64,000 bases of DNA from Paraphaeosphaeria minitans (taxonomy: Eukaryota > Ascomycota > Dothideomycetes > Pleosporales > Didymosphaeriaceae), in NCBI GenBank assembly GCA_015832175.1, contig WJXW01000011.1, positions 434,001 through 498,000 on the forward strand, written 5' to 3'. The notes below the pieces were generated by a model. It made no database searches and was not told the DNA's origin. It saw only the letters and a program-made list of their open reading frames with translations. Position 1 is the first letter of the stretch; the number at the start of each line of letters is the position of its first letter. The position numbers were made by a program, and so were the translations under genes. This document shows positions 21,706 to 33,043 of this stretch, piece after piece.

Positions 21706-22837
21706 GCGGTCCAATGCGGACACGCATCCAATCTACACTCAATTGCACTCCCCGTCCTCCTAAAACCCATCATCACTAGATGATGCCACTTGAAGCCACG
21801 GTCACGGTTACCTGGAACACGGACACGGTGCGATTTTATCCATTGCTCTGTTTGGACTTGTGGGAGTCTCCTTATGATATGACACGATACCCTCCGCGAT
21901 GTCGGCGGCGGGCTTTTGAGCAGCTGGGAGTGTAGATAGCGCGGCATGGCAACAAAATGTGATGCCGGTATCCACGAACTAGGTATCGAGAGGAAGTAAA
22001 AAAATCTATCAATTCAATCCCCAATGAAGTTCATTGTCCCACGGCAGGTGTTGTGTCCCTTTGCGCAGAGTGGAGCAGCTTCCGCGTTTGTGATGTCTTT
22101 CCTGTGTCGCACGGGTGCCTGGGTATGTGGAACGGGCGGAGGGTGCACGGCGTTTGGAGAATCGACTTGGATCAAGATTGTGAGGTTTCCAGACCGTTGC
22201 GACGGAGAGAGTGTCATGGGTGCCGCAACCTCGTCGATGAAGCACTCGCGGCGGTGTGGGACCGGGTCGATGGGTACAGTGCCGTTGGATGTACATTGGG
22301 TTATGCGAGGGTTCCGTTTTGGGGGAGGGCGGAGGGCGGAGGGGGGAGGGCGGGGCAGGGACGATGTGGCGTGATGGGTGATATATCTGAGAAGAAGGAT
22401 GAGGGGCGGAGGGCATGGGCATGGGCATGGGGAGGAGGATGAGGGCGCAAGCGAGATTGAAATGCAGTGTTTTGCAAGAACAACAGGGGGAAAACGTTTC
22501 AGCGTGGAGGGCGGAGGGCAAAGGGCGGAGGGTATGGAAGGGTTTGGTCTTTGCTTTTTGGAGGCCGAGTCGTTGGGCTACTATTATGTCGTCTGTGCCA
22601 AGGTTGGTACGGGAGGTTGTTAGTTTTACTCACAGTACCCATGTCGAACTTCAGCACACTGTTCTTCTTTTTGAAATATAAAGAACGATAGCTTTCGGGG
22701 TTCTGCTCCAATGCCTATCTGCTGTCTGTTTGTCTGTCTGTCTGTCTATGTTACCAAACGACGGTTGAAGCTGTAGATCGTTCGTCGAACCATAATGTCG
22801 TTACATGTCCTCCTCCGCCTCCATGCTCCCCCTCTAT
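21706..22837. other. Convergent intergenic region with simple repeats
   Basis: The region lies between the convergent RAD23 and ATIC genes. It contains a GGGAGGGCGGAGGG-type purine-rich tract (about 22318-22360), a GGGCAT/GGGCATG run (about 22412-22434) and a (TGTC)n microsatellite at about 22721-22748. Open frames here come from these biased tracts. No gene was seen. Confidence 0.5.
22721..22748 (+). repeat. (TGTC)n microsatellite
   Basis: About six copies of the tetranucleotide TGTC/GTCT, one of them interrupted by an extra T, in the 3' intergenic space of ATIC. Confidence 0.8.
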
Positions 22838-24746
22838 CTAGTGGTGGAATAACCGAATGTGCTGCTCCACAAACGTAATCCCCGACTTCTCCGCCGTCTC
22901 CATAACCGCGCTGTCGTTCTGGGAGCCCGTCGGCGCGGCGATGTACTTTGCGCCGCTGCGTGCCGCGCGGAACACGTTGTCGATGAAAGGGAAGAAGGCG
23001 TCGGAGCTGACGGCGACCCCAGTGAGCTTGGAGAGCCACTCCTTGCGCTCCTCGGCGGAGAACGGCTGCGGGACCTGGCCCTCCTCGAAGTACGACTCGA
23101 AGTCGTCGCGCTCAATGCCGGAGTCCGGGATGAGACCGCTGCAGAGGAGGTCGACGGCGTTGGACTTGGAGGGCCGCTTGGTGCCCTTCTTCCACTTGAG
23201 GTTGAGCGTGCGGCTGTGGAAGCGCATCCACCAGTTGTCGGCTTTGTCGCCGGCGAGACGGGTGCAGTGGATTCGAGCTGGGATTGTTAGTTTCTATGTA
23301 AATCAGGCGCATTGGAACTTACATTGTTGACCGGCACCGAGACCGATGATCTGGCCGTTGAGCGCATAGCACACACTGTTGGACTGGGTGTACTTCAGCG
23401 CAATGGTAGCAACAGTCAGATCCCTCAAGGCAGACTCTGGGAGAGGGCTGGAGTTCTTGGGAACAATGACTGTGTTGAATGTCTCTGCGGGGACGATCTT
23501 TGCGTCATTGCGGTGCTGCTGGAGGTTCACGCCGTAGACTGTCCTGGTCTCGATTGGGCCGGGCTCGTAGTCAGGGTCTATCTGGAGGACGAGGAACTTT
23601 CCGCCCTTCTTCTTCTTGAGGATCTCGAGAGCCTCGTCGCTGTACTTGGGTGCAATGACACCGTCGGATACTTCTCGGCTGATGATCTTTGCGGTCGGCA
23701 CGTCGACCTCGTGGGACAGGGCGATCATGTCTCCGAAGCTGGACATGCGGTCGGCGCCTCGGGCTCTGGCGTAGGCCTGAGCCAATTGCGACTTTTCGAT
23801 GCCCTCGATGTCGTCCACCATGTACACCTTCCTCTCTTCCTCGCTGAGTTCCACACCAATGGCGGCACCGGCCGGAGATACGTGCTTGAAGCTAGCAGCC
23901 GCGGGGTAGTTGAGCGCCTTGGTGAGCTCCTTGACCAAAGGCCACGCGTTCAGCGCGTCGAGCAGGTTGATGTATCCCGGAGCGCCGCACAGCACCTTGA
24001 AGGGCAATTGCGACTCCTGCGCGTAGACGGTAGCAGGCTTCTGGTGGGGGTTCGCGCCGTATCGAAGGGGCAGTTGCTGCTCGCCCTCACCGGCATACTT
24101 CTTGCGGAAGAAGTCGGAGATGGCACTGTCGTAGCCAGCGGTCTGCTCAAAGGCCTTGAGTGCATACCGCTGTCTGCTCTTCTCCGTGACCTCGCCGCTG
24201 TCCTTGAGCTCGGTGAGGAAGTCGTGGTAGTCCTTGGGGTCGCTGATGATGGTGACGCGTGCGTGGTTCTTCGCAGCCGCCCGCAGCAGAGTCACGCCAC
24301 CAATGTCAATCTCCTCGACGGCCTCTGGGATGGTAACGTTGATGCGTGCGACCGTCTCGGAGAAGGGGTACAGGTTGCAGATGACATAGTCGATCTTGTC
24401 GATGCTGTTCTTGGAAAGATCCGACTCGTCTGACTCGAGGTTGCGGGCAAGAATGCCTCCATGCACGGCGGGGTGGAGGGTCTTGACGCGGCCGCCGAGC
24501 ATCTCAGGTGCCTGGGTGATGGCGGAGACATCTTCGACGGGGAAGTTTGCCTGGCGGATCATCTTCGCGGTGCCACCAGAGGCAAGCAGGCGGACGCCAT
24601 TGTCATGCAGGCCCTTGGCCAGGTCAAGGAGACCGGTTTTGTCGTATACGGACAGAATAGCTGGAGCGGAGCAAAAGATTAGCCCATAGCAAACAACAAC
24701 GCCCATGGAGGGTGCACGCAGACTCACCAGTCTTTTGGCCAGCCAT
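22838..24746 (-). CDS. ADE16: Bifunctional AICAR transformylase/IMP cyclohydrolase (ATIC)
   Basis: Three exons on the minus strand: 24746-24728, 24660-23323 and 23277-22838. They give 1797 nt and 598 residues, the usual length. The product catalyses the last two steps of de novo IMP synthesis (formylation of AICAR with 10-formyl-THF, then ring closure) in the cytosol. The N-terminal MGS-like IMP cyclohydrolase domain (about 1-200) starts [17 protein letters not shown] and includes [11 protein letters not shown] and [13 protein letters not shown]. The transformylase half has the catalytic Lys-His in [12 protein letters not shown] (about residue 265-275) and the C-terminal SSDAFFPF and [14 protein letters not shown] blocks. 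The first coding exon is only 19 nt. Yeast has two paralogues (ADE16, ADE17), and the symbol could equally be ADE17. Confidence 0.97.
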
Positions 24747-25307
24747 GTTGAAAGTTCAGTCTGGTCAGTCAATTGGCAAAGGAGTGGCACTGAAAGAAAT
24801 CCCTGGGCATCAAAACAAATGAGGAGGGGCTGATGAGTGAGTTGCTGGTCTCTCGAAATTCTCGTGCCCCACCCCAAATTGACGTAGGCTAGTCCATCGC
24901 ACCTGCCCCTCGTTGCGACTTCGGCAAGGCGGGTGGCCCGAGCACACTACCCCAGACTCCGTACCTGTAGACGTGCACTTCTGCCGGCCTGGACAAACTA
25001 TACTCAACACCAGCGCCTGCATGCTTTACGGCGACAGGAACTGTATTCTTGTCACAGTGTTCGGCCCAGCAACTGACCCCTGCACACGAGGGCTTGTTGT
25101 AGCCAATCATCATCCCTAGTTACAGCATGGAGCCTCGGCTTACGTCTCGTCTTTCCCGCCCGTGTGTGCCCATCCCTTGGACTTTGCAACCACAAGACCC
25201 AACTTTGATCGCTTTCGGCCTGTGTAATGTACATTCTGTAATGGCTTTTGGTTGATACAGTAGTTCCATCGGCTACTCCAGCTCCACCAATTGCATTCCC
25301 CGACAAC
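24747..25307. promoter_or_regulatory. Divergent promoter region ATIC/Nudix
   Basis: 560 bp separate the start codons of two divergent genes and must hold both promoters and 5' UTRs. A CCAAT (25100-25104 on the plus strand) is present. No frame is convincing. Confidence 0.4.
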
Positions 25308-26771
25308 ATGACCTCAGACACAGGCACCGAAGACCTGATAACCCACCTCAAGTCGGTCCTCCTAGAACTGAACGCCCACCCCTACCCGGACGTCGCCAAT
25401 CCGCCCGAGACCCCTAAGCGCGCCTCGGTCGCCCTCATCCTCCGCATACAGCCACACTACTCGCACTGGCCCGCCACAGACGACAAGCCCTTCCCCCTGC
25501 ACCACCCCTACCCCCCGAGCCCGGCCCAGCAGCGCCGGCCGTCTTCTGCAGCCTCAAGCAAGCCCCACCATCTCTCGTTCAACGATACCGTAGAAGCCTT
25601 CTTTGCACAGGACTGGGTCAAGCATGGCGACCCCGAGCTGCTCTTCATCAAGCGCGCGACGAGAGTGGGAGACAAGTGGAACGGGCACGTTGCACTGCCG
25701 GGCGGGAAACGCGATCCCGAAGACGAAGACGACCAGGTGACTGCTGTGCGGGAAGCGCTCGAGGAAGTCGGCATAGACCTGAACTACAACAACGCCATCG
25801 CCGTGGGCAACCTCCCCCAGCGCGTCGTCACCTCGTCGTGGGGCAAGGTGCCGTGCGTCTTCCCTCCCCCCCATCTACCATCGACAACCATACTGATGGA
25901 TTGAGATAGGCTCATGGTCCTCTGCCCCTACATCTACCTCCTCACCTCGCCCACCTACCCCGCTCAGTGCCTGCAACCCACCGAAGTCGCTTCTACGCAC
26001 TGGGTCTCCCTCCACGCCCTGCAATCCCCCTCCCTCCGCACCCACGAATACGCCGACGTCTCCGCACGCCTCGCAAAGTCCGAGCTCGGCATAAAGCGCT
26101 GGTTCCTGCAGTCCATGCTCTCCAAAATGATGTTCGCCGCCATCCACCTCGTCCCCTCAAACTCCACCTACTGCGCCACAATCCCGGACTTTATACCCGC
26201 GGGCGGCCCCCCGGATGCGGGCGCGTTGGGGATGCTCAGGGACGTGTTGAGGGGCCCCGAAGGAAACAAGGCAGGGAAGTCGCCGCCGCCACTGCTGCTG
26301 TGGGGATTGACGCTGGGCGTCGTGAGCGACCTCCTAGAACACCTGCCGCCGCACAACGCGCTGGAGCTGTGGACGTATCCGACGTTTACGAACTGGGATG
26401 TGCGGTTCATCATGTGGGCCATGTCGTATCGGTTCCGCGCGCAGAAGGCGGTGGAGATGAGCACGCAGGCCACGCTGGCGCTGGAGACGTCCTCGGTGCC
26501 GATACTCGACGCCGAGGTCGGGGAGAATCCGGGCGAAGTTGGCATTGCTGGGCTCGGTGTGGGACGCAGCTGGGGGAGGACGAGCAGGGCGAAAATGGTG
26601 GCGAGGAACGTGGCGGTCAATTCTATGCTCGAGGGATATTACCCTATCATGCGGAAGGCCGTGGCTACGGCGTTGGCAGCGCGGATTGGGCTCGTGGTGG
26701 GGTTGGCAGTGGTTCTCAGCAAAAAGTATAGACTTTGGGAGTGGATGAGGTCGCTGCGGGAGAAGGCCTAG
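25308..26771 (+). CDS. Nudix hydrolase, CoA-diphosphatase-like, with C-terminal membrane segment
   Basis: Two exons, 25308-25852 and 25910-26771, 468 residues. The first ATG of the frame is at 25308 (MTSDTGTEDL) in a good CAACATG context. The Nudix region (about residues 95-215) has FIKRATRV, GHVALPGGKRDPEDED and TAVREALEEVGID. This matches the GGxxDxxDxxxxxTALREAxEEIG form seen in Pcd1/NUDT7/NUDT8 coenzyme A diphosphatases, which cleave CoA and its derivatives to 3',5'-ADP and phosphopantetheine. The protein is much longer than those enzymes. The second exon adds about 290 residues ending in a hydrophobic segment (AARIGLVVGLAVVL, about 445) and a short basic tail, suggesting anchoring in a membrane. 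Substrate is inferred only from the motif. Confidence 0.87.
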
Positions 26772-26894
26772 GTAGAGGGGTTTGCGAATCATGGAAGGTA
26801 AGCAGCCAAGGTCTAGGAGAAACTCGCTCAGCAACCATGCGCCTGGTTCGACTCAATGTAGAATACACAGCACATACTACCTACAATGCGCCTT

Positions 26895-27644
26895 CTACGC
26901 AGACGTAACATCAGCGGTCGTGATGTGACCTGACTGAGCACAAGGGAGACATCTCCCCGTTTTCTTGCACAGCTCAGCCACGAACAGCGAAAGCCCGATG
27001 GCCAGAGGCTTGCTAGGCTCGCTCGGCAGCACGAGGATAGTCAGTGTGAGCTGCGCGGTAAGAAGCATATGGAGGAAGAGCCCCCGCGTGATGCGGGTAG
27101 AGAGCTCGAGTCTCGTCGCAGTCGGCAGTGCCCCGGGGGACAACGTGCATGGCGCGCAGCGGGCGGATGGTGCCTATCAGGAGCATCAAGAGCGTTACCT
27201 GGTGCGGGGAAGGCCGTGGGTAATTGCATCTGCGCTTGCACACGCATGTAGACTACCACATTCCGGGCTGGCGGTACCACCAAGGCTGTTCGCACAAGAT
27301 GCGACGTGAGTGTGTGGCCGTTGCACGTAACGCAGCGTGCTGAGTTGGCTGGAAGGGGAGGGGAAGAGGAAGAGGACTTACGGCGGGATTGAACATGGCG
27401 CCGCTGATCTCGGCGAAGATGCTCACGGTGACGACGAGAGACGAGCCGAGGGCGAAGGATGTGTAGATGAGCTTGGGTACGTTCTGGACGGGGTTCAAGT
27501 CGAGCTCTTCGGCACCGGCACTCTCGACAGTTGCTGACACGATGGCAATGGAGGTCCCGACGAAAGAGAGAAATATGGAGAGGAAGGTACAGACAAATCT
27601 CCTATTCTCGATGACGCCCTCTCAGTGAGGGAGTACACCGGCAT
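26895..27644 (-). pseudogene. Aquaporin/aquaglyceroporin pseudogene
   Basis: The minus strand carries broken MIP-family sequence. From an ATG at 27644 (MPVYSLTER) the frame slips to one reading IENRRFVCTFLSIFLSFVGT, in which the first membrane helix is too short. Next come PKLIYTSFALGSSLVVTVSI and the first NPA box in ISGAMFNPA. A GT..AG intron (27381-27199) follows, then VTLLMLLIGTIRPLRAMHVVP. A frameshift near the C/G run at 27135-27139 leads into PTATRLELSTRITRGLFLHM, then LLTAQLTLTILV and GLSLFVAEL. The sequence then ends with unrelated residues and a stop at 26895. The second NPA box, its loop and the last helices are missing, and about a dozen residues are lost around the second frameshift. 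It cannot make a channel. The parent would have been a fungal water or glycerol channel. Confidence 0.85.
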
Positions 27645-28943
27645 CTATAGCAAATCAACGTGCAACCTTCTTTTCGAACCAGATGCGTCCACATCTTGAA
27701 ATGTCTTGAAAAAATTCCCGGTTCCAAACGCCTGGTTTGCACGCCGGCTGGGCAGGTAGATCCGACGGAATATGGTGGGGAATGGAGTTGGACTGGTCAT
27801 CGGTTCCCGTGCTGCATCTTCGTAGTTTTATCCATGAGGTAGCATGTGGTCGGGAACCGAAGTGACATGCCGTCAGAACAAACAAAGGGGAACCATGGAG
27901 TTTGCTGTATATCATTGGACTCTGGCGGTACACAAGGTATGCACATCGCTTCGATCGCTACATGATCGATGATGGAACGGGGACGGCAAGGTGCGACATG
28001 GGGCGGCGAATACCAGCGAGCATTATCTTCCGAACGGTCAAGTAGGATGGCGAGCTGAAAGAGTGATGTATAGTGTTAACTTACCTAAAGAGTGCCTCAT
28101 TAGAAAACTTAGAATAATTTCTGAGACTCAGGTTCGTATAAGACATATGATCAACCTGACGTACGCCTTGTGAGCAGTCAGAAGCTGGACCGATGTTCTC
28201 GAGACAATGACGGGAGAATCGATGGCAAGGTACGAAGGATGGAAGACTGTCGCGTGATCTGTTTCCCTTCTTACACGTGGTATCTTGGAAAGTCGACTTC
28301 TGCGTTGGATGGACAGCACGGATGACACCGGAAGGTCTCTGGTGGCCCAGCTGATGCGCACCAGACTACTCAAATTATGTGAAGAGCGCTACATCATCGG
28401 TAACTAGACCCCTTTAGTAAGATGGTTGAAGTGATGCCGGTATATGGCGATGGTATGATCAAAATAGGTCTGGTGATCCAGACGATATGTGCAAGACTTC
28501 CATGGGGTGGAGGACGTGAGTCAAGTGTCTGGCGTACAAAAGTATTATATTATTCGGTTACCGCGTGGGTGCCGGATATCGGATGATGATGTCGTTTCGT
28601 AAAAGTAATGTGGACCAAGTTGGGACAGGACGCACCCTCCGAGAACATATAACTAGCTCTCACCTTTGCAAGAGCCAGGGTGGGTATTGAAGAGCCGGCC
28701 CAGCGTTAGGAACCAAGCTCGATTATTACAATTCTAAGCAGGTTAAGAGTCTCGGAGCATTGTCTGCAGTAAATAGCTTCGGCCATGTTGAGGAGTGGTC
28801 GCTCACAGATCGTCATGTTGGTGATGTAAGTCCGGATAAACGAGCCTCCGACTCCGAAGGGAGACGCATCTATCTACCTACAGCCCGCGCCCGCAGATCA
28901 GCATCCGGCGCACTCAGCACGTCCACGACGTACCCACACCACG
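27645..28943. other. Intergenic, no gene seen
   Basis: About 1.3 kb between the aquaporin pseudogene and EMC7. Frames are short (27655-27933 minus, 28128-28373 minus) and lack family features. The last 150 bp probably hold the EMC7 promoter. Confidence 0.45.
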
Positions 28944-29768
28944 ATGCGAACCTCGATATTTGCCCTGGCCCCTCTCGCCTCAGCTGCCTCTGCGGCCCGC
29001 TTCATCCTGCACATCCCCAACACGCCCCTCGTGAATCCGTCATCGCTCCTATCTACCACCCACGCAACGCTCCAGTCCTCGGGAGCCCCGTTAGATTCCT
29101 ACATCACGCGATCCAACTCGTTCAACTTCAACAACGTCTCCGTGGGGAGCTACCTCGCTACAATTCATAGTCGCGACTACGCATTCGAGCCGCTACGCAT
29201 AGATGTTACGCTTGAGGAAGTAGTCGAGGGCAGTGGGGATCAGAGGGAGAAGGTGGCCGCGTGGCAGACTTTCATTGGGAATGAGTGGGACAATAAGGGC
29301 GAAAGCAGAGGCGAAGGGGGAAACGGGCTGGTGATCGAGGCTCAGCCCAGGATACCAAAGGTGTACTACCAGGAGCGTGCTGGATGCAAGTGCATCCTTG
29401 CCAATGAGCAAGTGTTGAAATCATGTGCTAATGATCCTAGTCTCCCCCCTCTCGTTCTTGAAGAACCCTATGATCCTCATGGGTCTGTTTACGCTGATCA
29501 TGGTCTTTGGCATGCCATACCTGATGGACAACAGTACGTATTCACAGACACCTGCCGAGTTCACGAGGCTGACTATGTCACAGTGGACCCAGAAACCAAG
29601 GCCGAGTTCGAAGAGATGCAGAAGAAGGGTGTCATGGGTTCCGGTAATACCAACACCGCGCAGCAGATCCAGAACTTCGATCTCGCTTCCTGGATGGCGG
29701 GAAAGACGGACACACCACCCAGCGGCACGAGTCCTGCACCGCAATCTCAGGGCAAGAAGCGGGGATAA
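28944..29768 (+). CDS. EMC7: ER membrane protein complex subunit 7 (EMC7)
   Basis: Three exons: 28944-29376, 29441-29533 and 29584-29768, 711 nt and 236 residues. The start MRTSIFALAPLASAASA is a signal peptide. It is followed by a luminal beta-sandwich like the EMC7 domain (NTPLVNPSSLLSTTHATL, NFNNVSVGSYLATIHSRDYA, EPLRIDV). Exon 2 supplies the transmembrane segment, LSFLKNPMILMGLFTLIMVF then GMPYLMDN, after which MDPETKAEFEEMQKK starts the cytosolic tail, as in the family. EMC7 is a luminal-side subunit of the ER insertase that inserts tail-anchored and multipass proteins. The first donor (GTGCTG) is weak, but phase, the branch-like GTGCTAATG and protein continuity support it. Without splicing, the frame reads through the region as a soluble sequence that lacks the membrane helix. 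Confidence 0.88.
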   Translation: MRTSIFALAPLASAASAARFILHIPNTPLVNPSSLLSTTHATLQSSGAPLDSYITRSNSFNFNNVSVGSYLATIHSRDYAFEPLRIDVTLEEVVEGSGDQREKVAAWQTFIGNEWDNKGESRGEGGNGLVIEAQPRIPKVYYQERAGCKCILANEQVLKSCANDPSLPPLVLEEPYDPHGSVYADHGLWHAIPDGQQYVFTDTCRVHEADYVTVDPETKAEFEEMQKKGVMGSGNTNTAQQIQNFDLASWMAGKTDTPPSGTSPAPQSQGKKRG

Positions 29769-30579
29769 GCGATTCCATGATCATGTAGATATGAAAGAGG
29801 ACATTGTATACCTGTGGTTCAAGGTGGTCAGCAGAGCTCTGGTGGGCGAGACCGGCAGCGACAGTGGTAGTGAGCTGCTCAAAAACGGACCTGTTTGTTC
29901 GTATCGCATGCGCAGAACCGACGAGACGCACTTGTGGAGAGCATCAACGTGACAACATGATCACGTACAACCAATCAGATACCCCCTACCATATCCTCCA
30001 TTCACTAATCCTGCAGCGAGACCAGTAAAAGCTATCTGTCACATGCACCCCGCCTCACAACCATTCGGATACCCACCATCCAATATCTACCAATGCTACA
30101 ACGCAACCAGTGACGCCATCTGCTAAACCAACACACATCAACCCTGCATACCAACAAGTGTACCTTGCTCATCTTATCATATCTTAAGAACAACCCGCAG
30201 CAACCTCCCGCATCTTTCCATCCTACCCCTCTCCTTCAAATCTCAGTTTTCACAGACCATGCCTTGAGAGAGGATAGTGGGCTCAAGCCTAGGTGTCCGA
30301 TGAGGAAGACTCCGCTCAATTTCGACCCATGGGCATGGCGCACAATGACCAGGGAAGAAAAACTCTCACAGTCTTGTAGCAGATCTACCACCATTGCCTG
30401 CACGAAGACGCCTAATCGAAGACAGACAACATCCCCAGATAACATTCTCAGCTGAATTGGAATAAATGGTATTCTCATACACTCTACATCCTGCATGCAT
30501 TCACAAAAGGAAAATTCAACCCGCGCGTGAGCCTATGTACAAGTCTGCTTTCTTCACTTCAACCAAAAGATACAAGCCT
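29769..30579. other. Convergent intergenic region, no gene seen
   Basis: 810 bp between the 3' ends of EMC7 and the complex I gene. Only short frames are present, and the content is probably two 3' UTRs. Confidence 0.45.
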
Positions 30580-33043
30580 TCACGCCGCCAACGCTCCCTC
30601 CTGTGGCGTCTGCGGTCCGTACCCGACCTGAGGATCCGGATACCCAGGAGCCATGAAGTTGTTTTTGGCTATCTTCTGCGCCTTTGCTGCTGAGCAACGC
30701 GCCATTGTTGGTGAGCTGGGACTCTGTTAGCATCGTGTATGTGACAGGGAGAACAGGGAGCGGTGACTTACTTTCTTGAAATCGAATCTGTGAAGTAGAA
30801 GTCCTCAATCGCCTTCTTGAGTGGCTCGCCCGACGCCTTGGATCCCTTGTTCTGGTCCACAAGCTGGACCTTGCTGAGGCCAGGTAGCGATACTGGCTCG
30901 ACAACGTCGTATTTTCGCAGAGCTGGGGAGATTTCCTCCATGCGGTCCCTCAATTGCTCGACATCATCGTATGGTAGCTCGGCACCCAGGTACTCTGAAG
31001 CAGCTCGGATGATCTTCCAGTCTTCTCGGGAGGCACCGGGCAGACCAACGGCAGCCCGGCTCATCTGTACTCGGCCTTCAGTGTTGACGTATGTGACAGA
31101 CTTCTCGGTGTAAGCGGCGCCTGGAAGTACAACATCCGCAAGTTGTGCAGCCTTGTCGCCGTGGTGGCCCTGGTAGACAACGAAGGCGTCCTTGGGTATT
31201 TCTGCCTCGTTGATCTCGTCCGCACCCAAAAGCCAGACGAATTTGGGAGTAGTGTTGCCAACCTCGGGCGACGGAACAGTGAAACCAACGTCGTAGGCAC
31301 CTGTTCGGGAAGCGGTTCGCTGGAGGATGTTGTAACCGTTCCACTCGGGGTTCTGGAAGGTGGCTTTGTTCTTCTCTACAAAAGCACCGACCTGCTCGAA
31401 AATTGACTTGGCATCAGCGTGCTCCGTGACCGCACTGCCGACGATGATCATGGGCTTCTTGGCAGACTGCAGCTTCTTGCCGAACTGTCCAGAGAAGGCA
31501 CTCTTGAGGTCAGTAGCAGATGCGCCGAGATTCTGGTACTCGAAGGTGCTCTCGAAGTCCTCGCCAACGAGACCGACCTCCAAGTCAGACCTCAACCACT
31601 GCTTCCGAATACGAGCGTTAAGAACAGCGGCCTCATGACGGGGGTTGGTGCCGATGAGGAGGATAGCATCGGCCTCTTCAACGCCGTAGATCTTGGAGTT
31701 GAACGAGTAGTTGGAGCGTACGTCAATACCATGTGCGACCGGCTCGCTGCCGCCCGGCTGATCGAGAGCGAGGTTGTCAGAGCCAAGCTTGTTAGCCAGG
31801 TCCTTCATCGCTACGAGGGTCTCAGTCTCGACAAGGTGGCCTGTGACAGCCTTGAACTCATTGCCCTTGGGTGCAATCCTCTTGTATGCCTCGCCAATCT
31901 CGACAAGTGCTTGTTCCCAGGAGGCGGGCTTGAACTGGTCGCCTTCACGGATAAGAGGGTTGACCAATCGCTGTGTGCTGAGGGCATCGCATGCGAAACG
32001 AGTCTTGTCGTTGATCCACTCCTCATTGACGTCGTCGTTCAGGCGGGGGAGAATGCGCATGACCTGGATACCGCGAGCATCGACGCGAATGTTGGAGCCC
32101 AGACCGTCAAGGACATCCACGGTTTCGGTGTGGTACAGCTCCCATGGACGAGCCTTGAAGGCGTACGGCTTTGAGAGCAGAGCACCAACGGGGCAGAGAT
32201 CGATGACGTTTCCGGAAAGCTCGGTGTCAAGGGCGGTCTCGAGATAGGTACCAATCTGAAGGTCGTTGCCACGGCCAGTGGAACCCATCTCAGGTGCGCC
32301 GGCTACGTCGTTGGAGAATCGAACGCAGCGGGTGCAGTGAATACACCTGTTCATTGAGGTCTGCCACGGTCAGTTTGTATTCCCTTGAAGGCTCGCGCGA
32401 TTCTCACCTTGACCAGAGGCCCGAGGTTCTTGTCTTCGACGGCACGCTTGCCGCCGATCTCGTGAAAACGTCCACGATCCGCGCCATACCGCATGGACTG
32501 GTCCTGAAGATCGCATTCGCCTCCTTGGTCGCAAATAGGGCAGTCCAGCGGGTGGTTGGCAAGGAGGAACTCCATGACGCCCTCGCGCGCCTTGTGGACA
32601 AGCGGCGAATCCGTCTTTACGACCATCCCTGGCTGTACCGGCCATGCGCAGGATGCCACAGGTTTGGGAGCCCGCTCCACCTCAACCAGACACATACGAC
32701 AGTTTCCGGCAATCATGAGCTTCTCGTGGTAGCAGTACCGGGGGACGGTCGAGCCGGCTTTCTCGCATGCTTGGATGAGGGCCGATCCGGCTAGAGAGGG
32801 GTTAGAGCCGCACAAGAAAGCTTCAAATGAGCTACAGGCGTTGTGATACCTTCGATTGACACCTTCTTTCCATCTGCAGAGCTCGTTAGCATGCATCGCC
32901 GCCGACGCGGGTGGGTGGCACCTACCGACAGTGATCTCCACCTCTCCTGGCCGGCGGGCAGAGGCAGTGAAGGTCCTTGAGCCATTGAAGCCTGCCTTCA
33001 CCGCAGGTCGCTTCAGCGAGCGGATCAATTGTTGCCGAAGCAT
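30580..33043 (-). CDS. nuo-78: NADH:ubiquinone oxidoreductase 75/78-kDa subunit (NDUFS1)
   Basis: Five exons on the minus strand: 33043-32926, 32873-32850 (24 nt), 32790-32408, 32360-30772 and 30715-30580. They total 2250 nt, 749 residues. This is the largest peripheral-arm subunit of mitochondrial complex I and carries three Fe-S clusters. The presequence is Arg/Ser-rich ([20 protein letters not shown]). A [2Fe-2S] ferredoxin domain follows, with cysteines in CYHEKL, NCRMC and SCAWPV. Then come the His/Cys-ligated N5 cluster ([14 protein letters not shown]), the N4 ligands (CIHCTRC and LCPVGAL), and the molybdopterin-oxidoreductase-like domain to the C-terminus. The last exon uses the acceptor CCCAG at 30718-30716 and ends [16 protein letters not shown], typical of fungi. 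A 24-nt second exon is notable. Confidence 0.97.

Noticed and set aside
23312..24433. Plus-strand frame of 373 codons
   Set aside because: Exact antisense of the ATIC coding exon. It arises from the C-ending codon bias of ATIC.
25248..25307. Upstream start for the Nudix gene
   Set aside because: The frame opens there at TTG, not ATG. The first ATG is 25308 in good context.
25967..26731. Second plus-strand frame within the Nudix gene
   Set aside because: It overlaps the second exon in another frame, is Arg/Gly/His-rich, and does not match any expected C-terminus.
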